DNA from: Prunus persica
Lineage: Eukaryota > Streptophyta > Magnoliopsida > Rosales > Rosaceae
DNA length: 64,000 nt
NCBI RefSeq assembly: GCF_000346465.2
Contig: NC_034009.1
Location: forward strand, 27,610,561 to 27,674,560
Direction of reading: 5' to 3'
Shown here: piece after piece, positions 1-10,545 of the stretch
Layout of the letters: each line of letters opens with the position of its first letter
Numbering within the stretch: position 1 is the first letter of the stretch
Notes under the pieces: model-generated
Told to the model about the DNA's origin: nothing
What the model saw: the letters and a program-made list of their open reading frames with translations, nothing else
The model's database searches: none
Program-made: the position numbers and the translations under genes

Positions 1-773
1 TGGGTTCCACAGCTATCACCATCTCCAACTCCCACTTCACTCACCACAATGACGTACGTACTGTACTTAATTTATTTATTAAGCTCAACCAACTAAATAC
101 AGAGGTTTGGAATCCATTGTAATAATGTCACATGCATGTATGGATGCAGGTGATGTTGTTCGGTGCCAGCAACAGCTACACTCAAGACAAGATCATGCAA
201 ATCACGGTGGCCTTCAACCACTTTGGTCAGGGATTGGTGCAGAGGATGCCAAGGTGCCGGCACGGATTCTTCCATGTGGTGAACAACGACTACACCCACT
301 GGCTCATGTATGCCATCGGCGGCAGCATGAACCCTACCATCATCAGCCAGGGTAACAGGTTCATTGCTCCTCCAAATCAAGGCGCCAAAGAGGTAACTAA
401 TATTTTCTATTAAATTAATATTACTTAAGTACAACAATTTTATCTATTTTAAAAGTTGAGTTGAGAAAAGTAGTCAATAAATATGATTCAAATAGCAACG
501 AGAGATTATATATATGTGCCATTGTTGAATTCTGAATTCCAAATTATATAGGTGACCAAGAGGGACCACACAGCAGAGGCAGAGTGGAAGAACTGGGAAT
601 GGAGATCAGAGGGAGATTTGATGATGAATGGAGCAGTCTTTGTTCAATCTGGATCCGGAAAGAGCAAGCACCCAGCAAAGATGGATTTGATGCCCTTCAA
701 GCCGGGAACCTATGTCGCAAAGCTCACAAAGTTTTCCGGTGCTCTTGACTGCTTTGTTGGCAAACCTTGCTAG
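1..773 (+). CDS. Pectate lyase, C-terminal part (gene enters from the left edge)
   Basis: Family role: pectate lyases (polysaccharide lyase family 1) cleave de-esterified homogalacturonan in the cell wall by beta-elimination and are secreted. Three in-frame exons are visible: 1-53, 150-392 and 552-773, with GT-AG introns; the TAG stop is at 771-773. The translation carries plant PL1 hallmarks: NSHFTHHND, the VAFNHFG strand, the [20 protein letters not shown] block with the catalytic-site Arg in RMPRCR, and GNRFIAPP. The protein ends in [11 protein letters not shown], a typical plant pectate-lyase C-terminus. The N-terminus, signal peptide and calcium-binding Asp cluster lie outside the window. 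No frameshift or stop interrupts the visible part. Confidence 0.95.
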
Positions 774-2178
774 GCATTTTCCCCCTTTTTTTCTGCCACC
801 ATGGACTTTTGTTTTTGTTTGCAAACACAAATAGTACAAAACGGCCCAATCCATATGTATTTGTACTTGAGGGTAGAAGAAGATTACTTAGGCCGTGTGT
901 GCGTGAGGGAGGAAATCAAATGTTGCCAACGTTTGCTGTCCTTGTTACATTACATGTCCCTATTTTTCTCAATTACTTTCTTCTTCTTTTTCGGTTGTTT
1001 GGGAAAAATAGATTTAAAGAAGGAAAAAAAAAAAAAAAGGGACGAAGGTTTAATAATGATGCAAAACAAAAAGGGAGAGGATGCAAATGTGTATGCTCTA
1101 TTACACTCGAGTACAAACCATCTTTTCAAAATAATTTAGAATATCGTCATTGTCAAAAAATTAAATTTTTTTAAAAAAGAAGAGGATTGATTAGGAAGTG
1201 TTAACATTTAATGAAGATCAAGAATGATGAATTAATCTTAAAGTGCCAATTAATTAACATGAGTCTGGAAGCATCAGAAGGTTCGAACCCATGTATAGGG
1301 ATTAACGTGGTGCATGGAAAGCAACTCCACACATTTTAATCACCTACAAATCTACCAATAGGAAATGGACACGTTTGCCATTCATACAAGTGGACATATC
1401 AAACATATTCAAGTCTTAAATATTGGACGGCAAAACCGAAGGTAAAAGCACTACACCACAAAAGTTGCATATCGTCTGTTGTCGTATAGCCACACAAACG
1501 ACAGGTTTGGTAATGCAACTCCTTATCCCAGAAAACAAAACATAAGGCATTTGGGATATTATTTCATCTCGTAGAAGCCAAAATCAACTTGTCTTGTGTG
1601 CTGCTTGTCCACTATGATCCGCCAAAAATTATTAGCATTTGTTCCCTTTTTTTTTCTTTTTTCTTTTTTTTTTTTTTTTTTTGAATTTAAGAAAAACAAC
1701 CAATAAAGGCAAAAGATTTAACATGAATTAATATATATTTTGTCACACAAATCGAATTTGACATGGTCAGCCTTAGCGTCTTCTCTTGAATGGCTTGAAT
1801 GTTTTAATATGTCAAATTAATTTGTGTGCCTAGATTATGACGAAGAGTTACCAATGAAATTAATCTTCTGTCCGAAAAAGAAAAAAAAAAAAAAAAAGGG
1901 ATGGTGAAAGTGTCAATTCTGCCTAAACCAGTACATGGATGATGGAGTTAAAGAAAGAATTATAGTGATGCTCTAATCAGACCCTGAAGTCGGCCAGAGT
2001 TCCTGCTGACACTCATATTTGTCTCAAATTGGCACCGAACTCATCGAAACTCAGAAACAAACTAAGCATAAAACAAGTAATGGAACATGTATATAAGTGC
2101 ATTCAGTTTTCCAACAGCAAACCACTTGAAACCAATTGTCTTTTGTTGTTTGGTGTTGACATAGGAAAAGATAGAGAT
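774..2178. other. Intergenic region between the pectate lyase and WRI-like genes
   Basis: No credible gene. It holds the pectate lyase 3' UTR and the WRI-like promoter/5' UTR. Poly(A) and poly(T) runs occur near 1025, 1650 and 1880. There is a small fold-back at 1744-1828 (listed separately) and an isolated tRNA B-box-like word (GGTTCGAACCC) near 1280 without a recognisable SINE body. Confidence 0.6.
1744..1828. repeat. Short imperfect inverted repeat (fold-back)
   Basis: Arm 1 at 1744-1764 (CACACAAATCGAATTTGACAT) pairs with arm 2 at 1809-1828, differing only in the centre of the arm; the loop is about 44 nt. It could be a remnant of a tiny MITE. No target duplication was recognised. Confidence 0.4.
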
Positions 2179-4127
2179 ATGGATCATCTGACTAGTGTAA
2201 AATCTGAACTGAGCCAAGGAAGGCGTCCATTGTGCATTATAGAAGTTGATGCTTTGGTTAACAAGTGTGTCAAGAGACGGCGCAGAGATTCGTCTGCTGT
2301 TGTTGCACCTGCAGGCTGCAGTGATCAACAGCAAGGTGATCAAAGACCACAACAGCAGGCGCAGCAGGCTGGTCAATCTACCGTTGCTACGACCACAACT
2401 GTGAAGAGAAGTTCCAGATTTCGCGGAGTCAGCAGGTCTGATATCTTGTGTTCATGTTGACAATTTGCTTATTTTTTTGGTTTTGTTAAAGTGTTTAAGC
2501 TTAATTTTGAGCAATTATATATGCAGGCATCGATGGACAGGAAGATATGAAGCTCATTTATGGGATAAAGGTTCTTGGAACCCAACACAAAGGAAGAAGG
2601 GAAAGCAAGGTAGATAAACATATAAATCACTTGTTCCATTTGTACACTTTTTTCACTTTTCTTAATCTTGTGTATCACTTACATGGTCTTCTTTTTCTTT
2701 CTGGTTCTGCATTGGATTTGATTAATTGCTTGGATGGAGCAGTTTATCTTGGTAAGTAGTTGCATGCCAGATTAAAACCACTTACTTCGGTCTCAGTTTA
2801 GAGAGAAGCTAACATTTTTTCTGAAAAATCCAACAGGGGCTTATGATGAAGAAGAATCTGCTGCAAGGGCTTATGATTTGGCAGCACTAAAGTACTGGGG
2901 AACATCAACTTTTACCAATTTTCCGGTATGATTATCAGACATGATGACTTGAAAGTTCTTTGCTTTTCAGAGGAATGAATGAAACAGATCAATATCTTCT
3001 AAAACTTGTTCTATATTTTACTTTTCAGGTGCCTGATTATGAGAATGAAATTGAGATAATGAACACATTATCCAAGGAAGAATATTTAGCCTCTCTGAGA
3101 AGGTAAATTTCATCTCCTGGCTCTTCAAAACTTTTCTGTAAAAAGTTCGCATCAATGATCCCATTTTGTTTTGTTTATAGAAGGAGCAGTGGCTTTTCAA
3201 GAGGTGTATCCAAATACAGAGGAGTTGCAAGGTAAACAACTTAAATATTTGAACTTTACAAGTTTAAACAATTCATTCCAAATTTCTAAGGCTGAACTGT
3301 TGTGGAAACTGCAGGCACCATCACAATGGGAGATGGGAAGCAAGAATAGGGAGAGTGTTTGGAAACAAGTACCTCTACCTTGGCACTTACGGTGAGTTTC
3401 AATTCAAGCTCCTTAAATCTGTTTGCTCCTTCTGCTGCTGAGTGAGAAAACCTTATAAGGCTTCTTTCATTTCATCACAGGCACCCAGGAAGAGGCTGCT
3501 CATGCCTATGACATTGCAGCAATAGAATACAGAGGCATAAATGCAGTGACCAACTTTGACTTGAGCACATACATCAGATGGCTGAGACCAGGAGCCAATT
3601 CTCTTGGTTCTCAGGAACCAAAACTAAACACAGAGTCTCTGCCCATGCCAGCCTCCTCTAACAGCATCCCAAGCAAGGAAGGAAAGCAGATGTCCATGTT
3701 CCAACCCAACTCTTTCCCAGTAGATGACATAGACACCTCGAGAAATCGTGACATATTCCAAAGGCAGCAGAAGCAGCCTATGCCCATCAGCCCTTGCACC
3801 AAGTCATCATCTTCCCCAACAGCACTTGGGCTCCTCCTTCAATCCTCAATATTCAAAGAGCTGGTGGAAAAGAATTTAAATGGACATAATGAAGAAAGTG
3901 AGAAGAATGACATAAGGAACCTTCTTCCAGTGCAGACAAACAGTGACAATCTTAAGAGGATCTTGTACAATGGAATGCACAATAACCCTTTTACATGTCC
4001 TTCCAACACCAGTGTTTTGCCTGCTTTAGAGTCGCAGGAGGAGAGCATATTGCCCTTGTGCAATTCGAGGGGGCAGTCAATTTGGAATGGTGCCATAAAC
4101 ATGTTTTCTTCCCCTGACTTTAACTAA
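2179..4127 (+). CDS. WRINKLED-like AP2/ERF transcription factor with two AP2 domains
   Basis: Eight exons: 2179-2435, 2527-2609, 2743-2751, 2837-2925, 3029-3102, 3181-3231, 3315-3391 and 3481-4127. They join in frame to 428 aa. Two AP2 DNA-binding domains lie at about residues 79-145 ([19 protein letters not shown], then [25 protein letters not shown]) and 183-240 ([19 protein letters not shown], then KYLYLGTYG and [15 protein letters not shown]). The linker [17 protein letters not shown] and the 9-nt micro-exon encoding VYL (2743-2751) are trademarks of the WRI1/WRI3/WRI4 group, regulators of glycolysis, fatty-acid and cutin synthesis genes. Upstream are a basic patch (KRRRR) and a Gln-rich tract. 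The start at 2179 is chosen because no ATG-initiated frame gives a better N-terminus; an in-frame ATG at 2080 would add 33 aa. The C-terminal half is low-complexity. The exact paralogue is not assigned. Confidence 0.93.
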
Positions 4128-4578
4128 ATTAACTCTAGTTTAATTTAATTACTTGTAAGCTCCGGCTAGATCCTTCTGTTTTCTCTTCTTCTTCTTCTGA
4201 CTGTTAGAGGCAGTTTGATGTAAATAAATCCTAAGATTTCCATGTGATGCAGAGGCAATTGGAATATAAAAAAATAAAAAATAAAGGGATCAGTTCATTA
4301 GTGGTTACATTTAATCTTATGTATGACAAATGTGAGACCAGCCAGTTGGGTTGGGGTAAGTATACGACTTCAAATCTCTTTTTCATTTTCCCTTTTCCTG
4401 GTGAGAATGGCAAAAGAGCTTGTGCCCTAGAGAACAAATATAATCGCATACCCTTTCATAAAGAGAAAAAGATTTTGATTCTATGGGTTCTAGTTTACTC
4501 CACGGATCACCACTATGGGACAGAGCTTCCTTCTTCCATTGTCGTCTGTAGGTTTCAACTACACTCTTTTTATATACA

Positions 4579-5154
4579 CTAGCCTCTCTGCATGTGCTTC
4601 TGCGCCTGCGAGAGGCCTTTTTTTAAAAAATTTAAATTTATTTTAGAATTAAAAAAGATAATGGATAGTTGTGTTCCATAAAAATAGGATCCATTATCTG
4701 AATTTTCTTTTAATTTTAATTTTTTTAATATGAAAAATTGTGAATTTACCATATTATCCTCATTTAATTAATAATTTCAATTCTTAATGTTTGCATTAAC
4801 CAATGTCATTTTCTGGTATTTTGAATGTTTCACCATTCTCTGCCTTTTGCTTTATATATACTAGCCTCTCTGCACGCGCTTCCGCGCTTGCGAGAGGTTT
4901 TTAAAAAAAAATAAGTAAATTTATTTTAGAATTAAAAAAGATAATGGGTAGTTGTGTTCCATAAAAATAGGATCCATTATCTGCTTTTTCTTTTTTTTTT
5001 AATTTTTTTAAATATGAAAAAGTGTGAATTTACCATATTATCCTCATTTAATTAATAATTTAAATTCTTAATGTTTGCATTAACCAAGGGCATTTTCTGG
5101 TATTTTGAATGTTTCACCATTCTCTGCCTTTTGCTTTATATATATAGATATAGA
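4579..5154 (-). mobile_element. Non-autonomous Helitron A (split by Helitron B)
   Basis: Read on the minus strand, the 3' end is a GC-rich hairpin (CCTCTCGC... with GCGC stem ...GAGAGG) followed by CTAG and then T at 4578. The 5' end begins TCTATA at 5154-5149, preceded by A at 5155. These are the Helitron rules: 5'-TC, 3' hairpin plus CTRR, insertion between A and T, no target duplication. Its sequence occupies 4579-4860 plus 5149-5154, 288 bp in total, and copy B lies between the two parts. It has no coding capacity. Confidence 0.75.
4861..5148 (-). mobile_element. Non-autonomous Helitron B, inserted in the 5' end of Helitron A
   Basis: 288 bp, the same length as copy A and closely similar over its whole length. 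On the minus strand it starts TCTATATATATAAAGC (from 5148) and ends in a hairpin plus CTAG at 4861, followed by T at 4860. It interrupts copy A after that copy's TCTATA, exactly between A and T. The apparent tandem repeat is therefore a nested insertion. Confidence 0.78.
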
Positions 5155-5839
5155 TGTATGAGAAATTGTGGCTATTTATGGCCTTCTAACACCTGTTCTG
5201 CCATTCCAAAGTGGGTTGGAGATTTTTTGAGTTGATTGACTGGAAAGACTTCAGATGACAGAAACTAGAGATTTTGAAGAAAAAGAATTACCAAGAATAT
5301 AAGTCATGTCCTAATTCTTAGAAGGAAAAGAAGGTAAATATTCAAACAGAAACTAAAAAATTGATCTTTTCAACGAAGAGTATGATTATTTTTTGTAGTA
5401 TCATCGGACTCTAGCTCCATGCGGAATTTGAAAGAAGAGAACTTATTCGGAATCTTTCATATTTGTAACCAACCACTTTGCTCGTTCTCGGAGGAAGAAA
5501 CAAAATAAATAAATAAACGGTGTGATTTCAATTATTTCAAAAGATTGATGTCAATACCGTTTGTTTGACATTATAAGGGCATGTCTCACACAATTAAGCC
5601 CACAAAATAAACTAAACATGCTATAAGCTCCACAGTAATATTTACTTCCATCTCCATAATCAGAATTTTGGGAAATAAAAACCACGGAGAAATACATGAA
5701 ATGAAAAACTACTCGGCAGTTACTGTGAGATTGTGTACATCAAACTTGGAACAACCAAACCAATTAAAGCTAAGCCATCTCATACGTATACCCCTACATA
5801 AAATAACAGTGTATGGTCGTCTTCTTTTGAATATTGCAA

Positions 5840-8800
5840 TCAGCACTTGGTTGAGACCGACCTGCAAAAACAACTGGGTTAAGTACAGAGATAGAGTTTA
5901 TGAATGGCAGTTCCAGAATTAAGACCCATGTTAATTTGTAACTGCCACCAAGTCAGTTCATAGTGCCAAATGCAGCTATCTGGCACATAGATATGACAAG
6001 CAAAAAGAAAAAAAGCAAAGTAAAAAAGAAAAAAGAGGCATGACATAAATGGGAACCTCAGCAGAAGGCATCAGATATGCACACAAGCAGATTGGCTCCA
6101 TTACAATGTTCAAGAATGATGTAAATACTAGATAAAAGAGTTCTTATTCAAACCTCAGCAGGTTTCTCGGTTTCATTCCTGGACCTTCAATATCGTCTTG
6201 CACAATAGCATCAGTTGACTTATTCAAAGTTCCCGACAAAGACTCCGCAATTTCTTTTAGACCCTGCAAGAAAGTGGCATGGCTTAAATTTATTTTTTGA
6301 ATACACGCGAGAGTCTAAACTACTCTAAATTTATCCAATCCACGGGGAGGGGGACTCGAACTTGGGTGCAAGGGGTGGGATACAAGCGAGAGTCTAAACT
6401 ACTCTAAACTAATCTAATCCATGGGGAGGGGTACTCGAACTTGGGTGCAAGGGGATGGGCTCTCTGCCCTGGCCAACTACCCTAACCCATGTTTGCAATT
6501 AAGTAGCAAATATTAAGGATTTAACTATCAAGATTCCAGTTGCTGAAATAATAGTATCTGAAACCCTTAAATTAAAAAACACAGTGCAAATGAGATAGCA
6601 TCGAATGGAATTACACCCTGAGAGAAATGTCATTATTAAAGACAGACAAACCTTAATATACAACATGGCCCAACCCACCCCCATATAAATCTAAGAAATT
6701 TTGTAGGGCATGGGAAAGAAATCACAGGCCTATGATTCTCAGTAGCCTTAAGCCTCCTGCTTGCATCTTGGAAAGAAAAAATTACTTGGTAATAGCTCTA
6801 AAGGAATCCCTATTTGACCTCTTTCCCTTCCCCCAATCTCATGGTGTAAAATTAACTGGAAACGAAGGGAATGCAAATCTAAAGCATAACGCTCCATCAA
6901 TGCTTTACTAATTTTAGCATCTAATCGCAGTGTAATCTATAGGTTATTTTCTTTCTTTGTTCTGAAAAACAATGGGCACAGATGCTTTACATGAGTCTAT
7001 AATAATTAATAAATGCGAAGACATCTGTTCAATATTTCCAACTAGGATAATGTCAGCAACCAGAAGAAAAGAGATTCTTAGAAACAAACCATCAGACTCT
7101 GAGTTTCTGAATATGTCACTAAACGACCACGTGGATTCCCAGTAAGTTTAAGTTTCGTCTGCAAGTAGAAAAATTAATTAGAGCAGTGATCATATATACA
7201 AAAAAACACTACATAAGAGACTATACTGAGGGCCTCAGTAAAAGGTAAAGAAAAGAGTGAGATTAAATGATGGCAGGGGCTTATCTTTGACTACAACATG
7301 ATCTTATTACTTACAGGTAACTTTGATACAATGAACATAATCTTTTCATTTTTCACAATATAAAAATATTATGAAAGTTGAAGAGTCAATAACACGTTTA
7401 AATCCATACACTGACAGGTACAAACCTGCTGAGGCATTTCAACTTGTTTTCCCTCAACAAAGTTGACGAGGTAGAAAAGACCAAGATTTGAAACATCCTG
7501 CACGAGGCATTTCCATCAGTACAACCTTAAGCAGATAAATAAGGTGATGTGTGTATCGAAATAAATGCAACAGCCACTGCAAGTACTCCAAAGCAAAGAC
7601 ATATCTTACTTACAAAAGTGTTACAGACTGATGAAAGAACAGAGTTATATGCACATTAATTATGGCTTCTAATAAATACTACACTTTCTCATCAATTAAT
7701 TATGGCTTCTCTATTCGAACAAAAATAAAGCTGTTTTACCTGCTTTTCTGAAATGGAACCTAGCTTGTAATCCTACAAAAGGGAAAAGGAAGATAAGTTA
7801 CTACAAATTCAAAGAAATGTAAAGGAAAATGAGTACATAAAGGGAAAGCAAAAAAACTGGGAGAGCACATGTAATGTAAAACTCTAGGAATTCCCAAAAA
7901 TACCAAATTTGGTCTGCACCAATACACATTGAAGCAGAACTCACCAAACCAGTAAGCGCGCTTTGCAACTCAGTCACGGTAACGTAAAGTTCCTCAATAC
8001 TTCCTTTCGTATCACCAACCTGTTTCACAAGTTGTAACCAAATTTAGAGATGATGCCGAAAATATATTTCGTATGCTACAAGACTCCATTTACATTAAAT
8101 TGGAATGCAGGATTTTAAAATACTAAATTGCATACATTTAAGACATGGCACATCACATATGGATAGTGGATACCTAACCAGCTGTGGCATTCATCCTATT
8201 AGTTCGACTTTGATAATGTCAGAAATTTTTGCTTAGCCTCATCAAACTAGAAAATGGACAAGTTTTTTTATTTATTTCAATTTATGAATTAAGAACTAAA
8301 AGCTCATAATATGCAGAAAAGGACATACATTCTCCAGAATCGACTTTGAGATCTCTTTCTGCTCCAGCAATTTATCGTCCAAATTCTGGACTCTCTGTGT
8401 CAGGTGCTTCTTTGTGTTCTGTCCAGCATAAGAATGTTTAATACAGTCATTTCAATTGTTTATACAAATTCTATAAGTAATAATATTGATGAGTTCTGTA
8501 AATCTATTTGATTTTGGGAACAAACATGGTCCCATAAACAGAAACTCAAACAAAACAGGATTTTTTTTTTTTTGGCATAGACAGCCGAAAAGAAACTTAC
8601 AGCAATAGCCTCTGTCACGCTCTCCAGATGTTTATGCAAGTTTGAAACAGCAGCAGTCATACTACGCTTCGTCACATACATAAGATCTGAGAATTTTAGA
8701 CCCTAACCATTTGTGAAGAGCAAATATTAGATTATCAAAGAATAAAAACACTTTGCTAAAGAAGAAAACAACTCACAGAACCAATGGATGAAATAATATG

Positions 8801-9759
8801 AACATAAATATATCATCTGGATACCTTCCACCACATGTAACCATAACCCAATGCCCCCAAGGTAGCTGCTGGCATTATTAGTGATGTCAAACCTATTAAA
8901 AAAATCAATGAAAAAAGATAACCAATTATAAAATGTTTCGATTGCATTATGAAATACATACGTGTAAGAAATAGAAGTTTTAGAACTTAACCAAAAAGAA
9001 AGGGCAGGACCATGCATTAATTTAGTGGTTATAAGCAAGAGGAAAAAGCACAAAGCATGCTAAGAATTCATTTGAACACATAAGAGAAAGTAAGATACCA
9101 ATTTGGCTGCCATTCCCATTCAGGACGGTTATCTGTCGTGACGAGCCAAGTTGCCGGACCTCAGCTGCCAGTCGGCGCACCTAAAAGAAAGTAACACAGG
9201 AAAATTGGTATCCATTAGAAAAAACAAAAATTTAACACGATAAAGCATCCTTCGACACTAAATTTATAGCAGTTTTTCCAATACCTGTGATGCGATCGCA
9301 TCAAAGTCACCTTCTGATTGTTCTCCGGTTCCATTCAACAAAGACTGCAAACAAAACAGAAATAAACACAAATCCATCAATTTTTTCAGCAACAGGACAC
9401 AAGCTCCTAAATAAATAAACTATCTAACTGATCAAAACCCTAGTTTACCAAATGCATTAAAAAATTAAAAACTCATACAAAAATAATACCAAATAAAAAT
9501 TTGCTACGAGTTCCACTAGCAAAGCAGAGTAAAAATTATGAAAATAGTACCTGAAGTTCACCGATCAAGTCAGATAATTTACCATTCTTAAGCAGGATGG
9601 TGCTAGTATACCCTGTACAGAGAGACCAATCACTCAGATCGAATACAGCTAAATACACAAGGAAACTAACCCAGTATGCAAGATGAAAGACGAGTTATCG
9701 GTACCTGCTCCAGCTAAGATCAGGATCTTGGAAAACCCTATTCCGCTTTGCATAGCCAT
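5840..9759 (-). CDS. DUF1664 family protein (plant-specific, membrane-associated, coiled coil)
   Basis: Thirteen minus-strand exons: 9705-9759, 9551-9612, 9285-9344, 9099-9180, 8825-8892, 8601-8702, 8329-8418, 7945-8019, 7740-7772, 7426-7497, 7090-7158, 6154-6263 and 5840-5861. All join in frame to 299 aa (900 nt), with ATG at 9759 and TGA at 5842-5840. The start MAMQSGIGFSKILILAGAG gives a short hydrophobic N-terminus. A second hydrophobic stretch (LTSLIMPAATLGALGYGYMWW, about residues 88-108) precedes a helical heptad-like region containing TKKHLTQRVQNLDDKLLEQKE. The tail is RSVSTKC. The layout and the SILEN/ELQSALTGLDYKL region match the plant DUF1664 family (Pfam PF07889), whose function is unknown. 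The last exon has only 22 nt and would be missed by ORF scanning. Intron 11 holds a small tandem duplication. Confidence 0.9.
6307..6460. repeat. Two-copy tandem repeat of about 78 bp in a DUF1664 intron
   Basis: Two adjacent copies of a unit contain CGAGAGTCTAAACTACTCTA and then ACTCGAACTTGGGTGCAAGG. The first begins near 6307 and the second near 6384. The reverse strand contains a tRNA B-box-like word (AGTTCGAGTCC) in each copy, so it may derive from an old SINE-like or TRIM sequence. It lies inside the intron between 6263 and 7090. Confidence 0.55.
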
Positions 9760-10545
9760 GGCTGTGTTTGTTTGGACCAGAAACTCTTGGAGGGTGGGTA
9801 GGGAAGAGTGTGGATTTCGGGAAAGAAGGCTTGGGTCACGGAATTTTGGGGTAGGGCGCTCGTGGTGAAGACGACCTTTTCTAAGATGCTGGGTATGTTG
9901 CACTTTTTGCGAAACGACGACGTATCAAGAAGTACGGGAGAACCGCCTTTGACTTTATTCTACTCTCCACGACGTCGTTGCAAAGCACTCCTTCCTTGCC
10001 TCTTTTTTGGTAACTTACTAATGACGATAAGTTGACCCAAAAAAAAGTACTAATTACGAAAGTGGCATAAGTTGTTAAATGACAAAATGAGCCCTCCGTG
10101 CGTGCATTACTGGGCGCAATTTTAATTTATTTATCCCTGCCTTATTAAGCTTAAACAAAATTAAAATTGATAATCATAAAGTATTCTTAAGCTTATACAA
10201 AATTAAAATAATTACAAATGAGAGTTAAACTGGCAAAAATAATAGAACATATGAGTCAGACCAGCTAAAAAAATAGCATAACTAAGTCAAACCAATTAGT
10301 CACAGAAGTAAGTCCGTCTATCTCGTTGCACTTGAGTTTGATTGTTCGTATTCTTAACTAATTAATATTTTTTCCCTTCTTTATGTTCTTTTGGTTTTTC
10401 TTTTTCAGTCTTCTTCTGTATTATTGATTTTTATGGCGGGATGCCAGTTTAGACTTCAGACAGTTGATGCATAACGAATTTCATTTTTTGGATTTGTCTG
10501 GTAAGGCAGAAAATTGTTCCATGGTTCAGATTGATAATCAATCTT
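9760..10545. other. Intergenic: DUF1664 promoter and zinc-knuckle gene 3' flank
   Basis: Both flanking genes are on the minus strand, so this stretch contains the DUF1664 promoter and 5' UTR and the 3' end of the upstream gene. No gene, repeat array or transposon ends recognised. Confidence 0.55.

Larger units (their letters stand above)
4128..5839. other. Intergenic region: 3' flanks of convergent genes plus nested Helitrons
   Basis: Lies between the 3' end of the WRI-like gene (+) and the 3' end of the DUF1664 gene (-). Apart from two small non-autonomous Helitrons (4579-5154) I see no gene. The remainder is AT-rich and includes the 3' UTRs. Confidence 0.6.

Noticed and set aside
767..1174. 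Plus-strand reading frames after the pectate lyase stop
   Set aside because: Lysine-rich, low-complexity translation from 3' UTR and poly(A)-like DNA; no family resemblance.
4861..5148. Simple tandem duplication of about 285 bp
   Set aside because: The TC and CTAG termini and the leftover TATAGA at 5149-5154 show a nested Helitron insertion instead.
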